A DNA stretch of 64,000 nt from Megaustenia siamemsis (lineage: Eukaryota; Mollusca; Gastropoda; Stylommatophora; Ariophantidae): positions 64,436,199-64,500,198 of the forward strand of contig JAVIAB010000073.1 of assembly GCA_032433765.1 (NCBI GenBank), in the 5' to 3' direction. A program made the position numbers and the translations under genes. Each line of letters opens with the position of its first letter. The first letter of the stretch is position 1. Under the pieces are notes generated by a model. That model searched no databases, was not told the DNA's origin, and saw nothing but the letters and a program-made list of their open reading frames with translations. Below are positions 57,828 through 64,000 of the stretch, in pieces.

Positions 57828-58463
57828 GTATATACATAAATACCTGTGCCTATACAAATGACCACATACAAGCATATGCGCACCCATACCGGGACAATCA
57901 TGTATGTGTAGGAATGTGCGCATAACTCCCACATAACCAGAAGAGTACACACCAAGGTCAGTGTGCATAAACACACGAGAAAGAATAGAACAGAAGAATA
58001 ACAGGTACTCGAAAGACGGAAAGAATGATATTTCTGAGAGTGGGGTACAATAAAAAAAACATGTGAAAGGAAAGTTGCACAGACAAAAGAGCTATAGGAG
58101 ACCACCGAAGTATCGCAGTGGGGTCAAGTGAAGGAGAGCTATGAATAGCATGGCATAGTGGGTAGACTAAAGTGCCCAAACCTGGGCAGCCGAGAAGACC
58201 ATGTAATAGAGAATGAGCAACTAAAGGGAAACTATGTGTACGAGTGAGATACATTCATGCCTCGTGAGGTCAGCAAACCAAATTAGGCTATAAGGCGTTT
58301 CTCCAAAGCTGCAGTTTCCAGAGTGGCAAAGAACAATACCAGTGACACAGATGTTGTCTTTGCCCTTGTGGTTTGAGGAATTGCAATGGGAAGACACTGA
58401 AGTGCCAGTATTATGTTGAACATCTTGAAGATGTTCACAAAATCTTTCCGCTAAACGTCTCAC

Positions 58464-59870
58464 AGTTCTTTCACATTTCCTTTGTTTGCTGCTTCTTCTG
58501 CCTTGTTAGCTAGTTCATCTATATAGTTCCTCTTTTCCGCTCTAATGCATCTTCTCACATCTTTGTTCACCTTTGTGTAAGTTTCCTGTGTCTTGACTTT
58601 AGTACTTCTCGTTTTGCTTTTAATTATGTCTGTTTTCTTATTCTTTAATTTTCTCCAGGGTCTCTGCTGTCAGCCATGCCTTATTCTAGCGTTCTCTTTT
58701 TTCCCCAGAGTTTCTTCACGTCTCCTTCAATAAATTCTTTACCTATTTCCAATGGTTTTCTATATTTATTGTATTTTCTAGTTTTTGGAGGAGAAGGTAT
58801 TTGTTTGATACTGTGACTGCAAATTTATTTGTAATTCCTTACTCTTTAAGAAACCCTACATTGAAATATTGTCCGCCTTTATGTATTGTAGTATATCTTC
58901 TCAGTTTAAGTTTAACATCGTGCAAGGATGACTTAAACTTATTATTAATACATATGTGGTCAATTTTATTTCCTGTTCTATGATCTGGTGACACCTATGT
59001 AGCTTTATGTGTTCTTTTATGTTGAAATATTATTTATCCTAGGCTCGTTTGATTAAGAGCACAGAAGTTCACGAATATCTCTCTATTATCATTTATTTCA
59101 CTAAGTCCAATTTTCACATGATCTATTTGAAACCTCGGTTGTCTGATCTATTTAGATCTCCTATCAAGATTATATCTTTGGCTTTGTTCATTGCATCTGA
59201 CATTGCAACTGTTTATGGAATTCGTTTTTAACTCAATTTTCCTTATCATTGGTTGGTGAGTAGCATTGGATAATATGTATTTTTGTGTGTTGCTCCTGTT
59301 GTCTTGACCCTACTGCTTTCCACTCTATCAATGCCCTTTTACTTTCCTTGATAACATTAACATTATAGCCAACCCTTCACTATATTGTACTCCAGGTTCC
59401 TGTTGTTCTGATGATGAAATCATCTCTCTTGTGTTTAATTTTATCCTTTCTGATCTTAACCATCTAGTTCCACACATTCCTAGGACATCTATTTTGTAGT
59501 TTGTCATTTATGCTGCTACTTGTGCAGCTTTTCCTTGCTCATTTAGATTACATACATTCCAGGTGAAAATTCTGGAAGATTTCCTGGTAGACAAAAGGTG
59601 AGTCAACGACCCGGACTCCTTGCGGCCTTCTTAGGATTACGTCATACATCTCTTAGAGAGCCCTTAACTTTCCTGGGTGACGGATTTACTGCTTTTCTTT
59701 TCCTTGTTCATGTTTGTGAGGTTTTTGCGGCTTATATTTTCTTCACAGTATGGAAAAGCCAGTCCCATGCCCAACCTCTCCTTAGTCACCTCTTACTAAC
59801 ACGCCTGGTAGAGAACAATGCTACTATTCTTTACTCCTTTTTCAGTCTCCGGCAGCGCACAGTTCATGAT
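58464..59870 (-). mobile_element. RTE-like LINE family B, 5' UTR, endonuclease and linker
   Basis: The minus strand from about 59590 reads FTWNVCNLNEQGKAAQ, YKIDVLGMCGTRW, a broken endonuclease middle, and ENQIDHICINNKFKSSLHDV-like sequence at about 58960. The linker (ADIIKSKTRSTKVKTQETYT-like; ELANKAEEAANKG) ends at 58470. 59600-59870 is probably 5' UTR. No RT is present. Homologous to 23036-24560. Confidence 0.78.
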
Positions 59871-59894
59871 AATTGATAATGATAGTAACTGCAT

Positions 59895-60240
59895 CGAAGC
59901 ATATATTATCAGGACTAAAACTGAGGATAATAAAGTGTTATGTATACTCTTGTAAGGTGCAGAAACATGGACACTAAATAGGAAAATAGAATCCTTTGAA
60001 TGTGAATTTATAGAAGAATAGAAAGTATTGGGTGGACGGACACGGAAACAAATAACGAAGCTTTGAAGCTGAAAAGGAAGAAAGACTGATTAAGCACAAT
60101 TTGAGCAAGACAAATTATATATTTTGTACACATAAAAAGACACAATAATATATTGAAAATCATCTTTTTATGTGAAATACAGGATAAACAAGGCAGGTGA
60201 AGTTGACTGACAACAACAAGTAGACTGAAGAACCGGTAAC
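59895..60240 (+). mobile_element. RTE-type LINE family E, decayed C-terminus
   Basis: GAETWTLNRKIESFE and scattered matches to the HVKRHNNILKII region, with many stops. Confidence 0.6.
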
Positions 60241-60469
60241 AGTATATACTTCCAAATTAAAACTGTTTCGACTAACGTTGTTTCGTTACAACCATATCAA
60301 TTAAAAAAAAAAATCCAGCATCAATAACATTACCAACTGTCAAACTAACAAATCACGAGGTGCTACTATCCCACATCCATTTTTAGACATTTCTTTGCAC
60401 ACATTTTAAAGTATTTGAAATGAACACTAATTCAGTTTAGTTATATAGTTAGTTTTGTTTATTCGATGG
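60241..60469. other. Unassigned AT-rich spacer
   Basis: Nothing recognised. Confidence 0.35.
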
Positions 60470-61055
60470 ATCCTCCTTATTGTGCATTGGACACGTTCAT
60501 AAGTGATCACATCTCTCCAGTATGTTTCTCAATGTGTGGAGGTGGAAGACTGCAGTTCTGTGTTGATTTATTCTTCTGTGTCTCCGTGCGTAGCGCTCCT
60601 GTCAGGCACCTTCACTTTTAACTTGATGTTCATGCAGCCTGGACAGGAATGTAGATTCATGATCATTAATTGAATCTTTAGTTTGCCCTACCTCCGTGAT
60701 GGCGTTAAGAATGTCAATCTGTCCACTGCACGTACGACATCATCGGCAGCCGTTCTAGCTAGGCTGTTAGCTTGTTCATTTCCTTCCACGCCCGAGTGTC
60801 CAGGAACGAAAATATAACCGATCCCAATCACTCCTGAGTTCTTTAGTGACTCCAACCACTGTCTTCGAGTCTACCCACTACGATTTTATTGAGCATACTC
60901 ATCGAGTCACTTAGAAAATATAAAGGAATAAAAGGCTGTGTTTTTAGCCACTCCATTGCTTTAGTTACTGCTTTGAACTTTGTGGTCAAACTACTTGTAG
61001 TTAGCGAATCATTCCAGGGGAGCAGTATGTTTACAACACTCAGAAAAATATTCAC
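60470..61055 (-). mobile_element. LINE family G, RNase H fragment
   Basis: The minus strand has FKAVTKAMEWLKTQPF, FLSDSMSMLNKI (RNase H Asp) and, after a frame change, PGHSGVEGNEQANSLARTAA (the HSG...NE.A motif), then C-terminal remnants. More diverged from copy 61436-63990 than copy 16690-18350 is. Confidence 0.75.
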
Positions 61056-61059
61056 AAAT

Positions 61060-61165
61060 AATCAACACCATTAAACAAAAACTAGGACAATAAATAGCTC
61101 GAAGCAGTGTCGAACCCTTACTCCTCGTCAAAAGTCTTGCCACGAGAAACTATACATTACGGTAC
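61060..61165 (-). mobile_element. Degraded tRNA-derived SINE-like sequence
   Basis: The minus strand contains cgtggcaagac and agtaagggttcgacactg (box B-like). It resembles the head at 18626-18778. No duplication found. Confidence 0.35.
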
Positions 61166-61435
61166 ACGGTCAATCAAGCAATCTAAAAATAGTTGCTACC
61201 ATTGACGATGTCTTTCACGCAAGCGTGCTAATGAATATAACATAGGATTATGAAAACAAGTCGGTAATAAATTGTATATTTGTATTTTCCTATTAAGACC
61301 AAATATCTCCCAGATAGGGTAGGGCTGAATACTTGCGTTGCAGACAAACAGTTATATGACGAAACAGCACGAATAGTTAATTCAAGTGATTTAGACGAGA
61401 CAAATAATAATATAATATATAATAATATTAATATG

Positions 61436-63990
61436 CGCTAAGCAGGCTAAGGATGCCAAATGGGATGACTTCTGTAAAAAAGTGTGCTCAGAAAAATCGC
61501 TAGCCACATTCTGGCGCCTTCATCAGTGCATGAATGGCACACCACGACACAGAGGTATACCAGACTTTCAGAGCACAGACCAGATATGGCACAAATCTGA
61601 TGAGAGCAAAGGGAAGGCCCTGCTTGCCCGCTACATTGAGCAGACGGACCAAAGAAATGAGGCTGTAAGAATGAGGATACGGGGATCTTTGTCAAATTTG
61701 TGTGAGGATGTAGGGCTGGAAGAAGATCTCACAATCACAACCGATACCATTCGCGCGACACTTAAAAGGTCACACAACACTGCTCCTGGTCCAGATGGTG
61801 TTCGGTATGATGACATAGGCGATTTAGTTGATGACGACTTGACAACACTGGCCACTGAGTTTAATGCCAGTATTCGGAGTGGTCAGATTAAGGAGGAGTG
61901 GCTACACAGCTACTTACTACCGCTACCGAAGCCAAACAAGGACCATTCTCAGATCAGTGCCTACAGAATCATCACAATGCAGAATACTGCGGGCAAGCTG
62001 CTGGAGAAAATAGTTGCCCGTGTCCTCACGTGTCGCCTTGAACAGAAACGCGTATTCCCATCCACACTCGGAGGTTATAGATATAACAAAGAGACATGGC
62101 TCAATGCGGCAGTATTTGCCTATGACGTCTTCGAAGGCTTCCACAGACGAGAGGAGACATGTGCTGCTGCTATAGATCTGGAGGATGCATACAACAGGGT
62201 ACCATTTGAATATCTCATGCATATGCTTCTCAAACTGGCGGTGAACCCCTTCCTCATAAGATGGATCGCCGCGGCACTGTTTCAGAGGAAGGTGATACTC
62301 AGATGTGGAAGTTGGTCTTCCGAGCCAACATCCATTTGTCCTGGGCTGCCACAAGGCTCACCATTGTCACCAGTTCTATTTAATGTGTACACAATAACGA
62401 TCACGGCCCAACAGCTGGATGGGAGGGGAAGAACTATGACTTTTGCTGATGATATTCTGGTATATCGACAGGGAAGAGACAGACGGGGAATCGACTCCAC
62501 AATGCAAGACGAACTCGATCGCATTTCTTCCTGGTGTGGGGTTTCAGGTGCCTTGGTTAATCCTAATAAAGCATCAGTTTCATGGTTCTCCCTTAACAAT
62601 CATATCGTTAATACGACCACACCGGTAGTACGAATGGGAGCTGATGAGGTGACCAGGGACAAGTTGATGACATACCTCGGAGTTAAGTTTGATCGCAGCC
62701 TGTGTTTTCGGGACCACGTTGACCATGTGATAACAAAATCCCGCAAAGGATTAGCCGCCTTGAAGGTCATGGCAGCTGCCAACATCGAGCAGAGGCTACT
62801 TACTCTTCTGTTCCAGGGATTAGTCCTCGCACCAATCGAGTATGCCCTGGCCATTCTTACTGTCAGTACGACTCAAATTGATAGGCTGGAGAAAATACAA
62901 AATGAAGCCATGCGCATTATCCTGGGATGTACGAGGGACACTCCCTGTGTGGCAATGAGGTATCTTCTTGACTTTCCAACCATGGATGACAGAATCAAGA
63001 TCTGGAGAGCACGAGCTTACCTGAAGATTAGTACAGATACAGAGCATCCATTGCACGACGTGCTCAACACAGAGAAAGGTACCAGGCTAAAAAGAGGCAA
63101 ATCATGGGTGGGCCGAGCAGAAGATGTCATCAAACAGGTCTGTGGGCTTACCAATATCAGCGTTGGTGAGGAGTGGATACCGGTGCCTACGTCATTCAAG
63201 GGGACTTTCTCATGTATTGTCACACTCGACAGGAAAAGTAGGGAACAGAACCCAGTCGTGGTTAATGCTGAGGTCAACGGTCTCATCTGCGATAACACCG
63301 ATGAGAAAGATGCAGTCATCTATACAGACGGATCTGTAAAACGACACGAAAAAAGTGCATGGGCATTTACAGCACGTTCGGCAGGCAGAATAGCTAAGGA
63401 AGACAGTGGTGCATACGCCATGACCACGAGTAGCATGACAATGGAGGTGATGGCAGTGACCAAGGCATTCAAATGGTTAGAGTCACAAGACTACATCCAC
63501 GCATGTATACTGAGTGATTCGATGAGCATGATAAAAAAAGTGGAGGCGGGCTTTGTACGCATGCAATGGGTAGAGTCGTTGCAGAAATCCAAAATACGTA
63601 AGGTCACCTTTGTCTATGTCCCTGGACATGCGGGAGTACGGGGAAATGAGAGAGCGGACAGGTTGGCTAGCTGCGCTGTCGTTGAGGACGGGCAACCGAT
63701 GGATCGGGCGGACGTCATCAATGCACTCCGAGATGTGGGAAGAGCACAGGACTTCGACAAACACAGATCAACGTCGCTTCTTCGGATGATGGAAATGGGA
63801 GTTAAGATGGGCACAGCCAGAAATGAGAAACTTGGTGGCCGTGTAAGAAGACTTATCAACCAACATAGAACTGGAGTCGTCAGTCGCTGGACACTGAGGG
63901 AATTGCTGAGGAGGGGATCTGAGCACCTATGGACATGTTCGGAGTGCAATGATGATGACCCGCAAATAACTCAATAACTCAATAAATAAT
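61436..63990 (+). mobile_element. LINE family G, 5'-truncated but otherwise well preserved
   Basis: Begins abruptly after an AT-rich run at about 61436, inside the endonuclease-RT linker. It continues through RT, RNase H and C-terminus, and ends in aataactcaataactcaata followed by aataataataa at about 63960-63995. The endonuclease is missing because of 5' truncation. Confidence 0.9.
61482..63977 (+). CDS. LINE G ORF2: reverse transcriptase with RNase H
   Basis: 831 codons without a stop, and open a little further upstream, so the ATG at 61482 is internal. RT: RSHNTAPGPDGVRYDD (about 105), AAIDLEDAYNRVPFEYL (motif A, about 230), GLPQGSPLSPVLFNVY (motif B, about 290), TMTFADDILVYRQGRD (motif C, about 325). 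RNase H (about 605-735): IYTDGSVKRHEKSAWA, MTMEVMAVTKAF, ILSDSMSMIKK, VPGHAGVRGNERADRLAS, i.e. the D-E-D-D set. The C-terminus has WTCSECNDDDP, the start of a zinc knuckle cut by the stop. RNase H places it among I/Ingi-type LINEs. It would reverse-transcribe its RNA at a nicked target, but lacks the endonuclease. Confidence 0.92.
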   Translation: MCSEKSLATFWRLHQCMNGTPRHRGIPDFQSTDQIWHKSDESKGKALLARYIEQTDQRNEAVRMRIRGSLSNLCEDVGLEEDLTITTDTIRATLKRSHNTAPGPDGVRYDDIGDLVDDDLTTLATEFNASIRSGQIKEEWLHSYLLPLPKPNKDHSQISAYRIITMQNTAGKLLEKIVARVLTCRLEQKRVFPSTLGGYRYNKETWLNAAVFAYDVFEGFHRREETCAAAIDLEDAYNRVPFEYLMHMLLKLAVNPFLIRWIAAALFQRKVILRCGSWSSEPTSICPGLPQGSPLSPVLFNVYTITITAQQLDGRGRTMTFADDILVYRQGRDRRGIDSTMQDELDRISSWCGVSGALVNPNKASVSWFSLNNHIVNTTTPVVRMGADEVTRDKLMTYLGVKFDRSLCFRDHVDHVITKSRKGLAALKVMAAANIEQRLLTLLFQGLVLAPIEYALAILTVSTTQIDRLEKIQNEAMRIILGCTRDTPCVAMRYLLDFPTMDDRIKIWRARAYLKISTDTEHPLHDVLNTEKGTRLKRGKSWVGRAEDVIKQVCGLTNISVGEEWIPVPTSFKGTFSCIVTLDRKSREQNPVVVNAEVNGLICDNTDEKDAVIYTDGSVKRHEKSAWAFTARSAGRIAKEDSGAYAMTTSSMTMEVMAVTKAFKWLESQDYIHACILSDSMSMIKKVEAGFVRMQWVESLQKSKIRKVTFVYVPGHAGVRGNERADRLASCAVVEDGQPMDRADVINALRDVGRAQDFDKHRSTSLLRMMEMGVKMGTARNEKLGGRVRRLINQHRTGVVSRWTLRELLRRGSEHLWTCSECNDDDPQITQ

Positions 63991-64000
63991 AATAAGTTAA

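Larger units (their letters stand above)
56940..58465 (-). mobile_element. Penelope-like element: GIY-YIG remnant and 3' region
   Basis: From 58463 the minus strand reads RRLAERFCEHLQDVQHNTGT and SVSSHCNSSNHKGKD, the middle and end of a GIY-YIG nuclease. The alternative frame ALEKRLIA...FGLLTSRGMN is the usual end of that domain. A long 3' UTR follows, with the hammerhead-like motif at 57080-57127. It is truncated at 58464 by a family B LINE and interrupted by an S SINE. Confidence 0.75.

Overview
This is eukaryotic (animal) DNA, most likely from a mollusc or another lophotrochozoan. There are no bacterial-style operons, and almost every long reading frame belongs to a transposable element (TE). 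Host genes are seen only as short exons with GT-AG borders. The mollusc guess rests on a fucolectin/EGF receptor fragment of a kind common in molluscs, and on the TE mix: RTE-type LINEs, RNase H-bearing LINEs, Penelope-like elements with a hammerhead motif, tRNA-derived SINEs and IS630/Tc1-mariner-type DNA transposons. Family letters A-H used below are local labels only.

Host genes. Three exons on the minus strand (27877-27973, 12667-12896, 5903-6051) have compatible splice phases. They encode the N-terminal part of the meiotic MutS homologue MSH4, split by introns of about 15.0 and 6.6 kb that are packed with TEs. A possible first exon lies near 31.45 kb. A second minus-strand start exon at 53178-53233 matches the N-terminus of the ribosome-biogenesis protein NIP7. 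Two other host-like coding fragments sit inside repeats: a frameshifted fucolectin/EGF fragment (35.3-36.4 kb) between the arms of a large inverted repeat, and a cysteine-rich two-module fragment (48.1-48.7 kb) inside an insertion with an 11-bp target duplication.

Layout. 1-3.6 kb: two RTE family A copies. 4.1-5.2 kb: a piggyBac-like remnant. 5.9-12.9 kb: MSH4 exons with an A LINE, an F LINE tail and a DD82E-type transposon carrying two SINEs. 13-19.3 kb: A, C, D and G LINE pieces. 19.8-27.4 kb: F and B LINEs with a double-headed SINE. 27.9-34.4 kb: an MSH4 exon, then a mosaic of C, D, E and F LINEs. 34.4-43.5 kb: the large inverted repeat, its right arm split by a second DD82E-type element, with a MITE and RTE fragments inside. 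43.5-45.5 kb: RTE and hAT remnants. 45.6-53.1 kb: one near full-length F LINE opened by two clean insertions, the chimeric cDNA-like insert and a third DD82E-type element. 53.2-58.5 kb: NIP7 start exon and Penelope-like sequence. 58.5-64 kb: B, E and G LINEs, ending in an 831-codon G LINE frame.

The TE genes do not work together as a system. Insertion order can be read from nested target-site duplications. All family assignments come from reading the sequence and recalled family features; no search was run.
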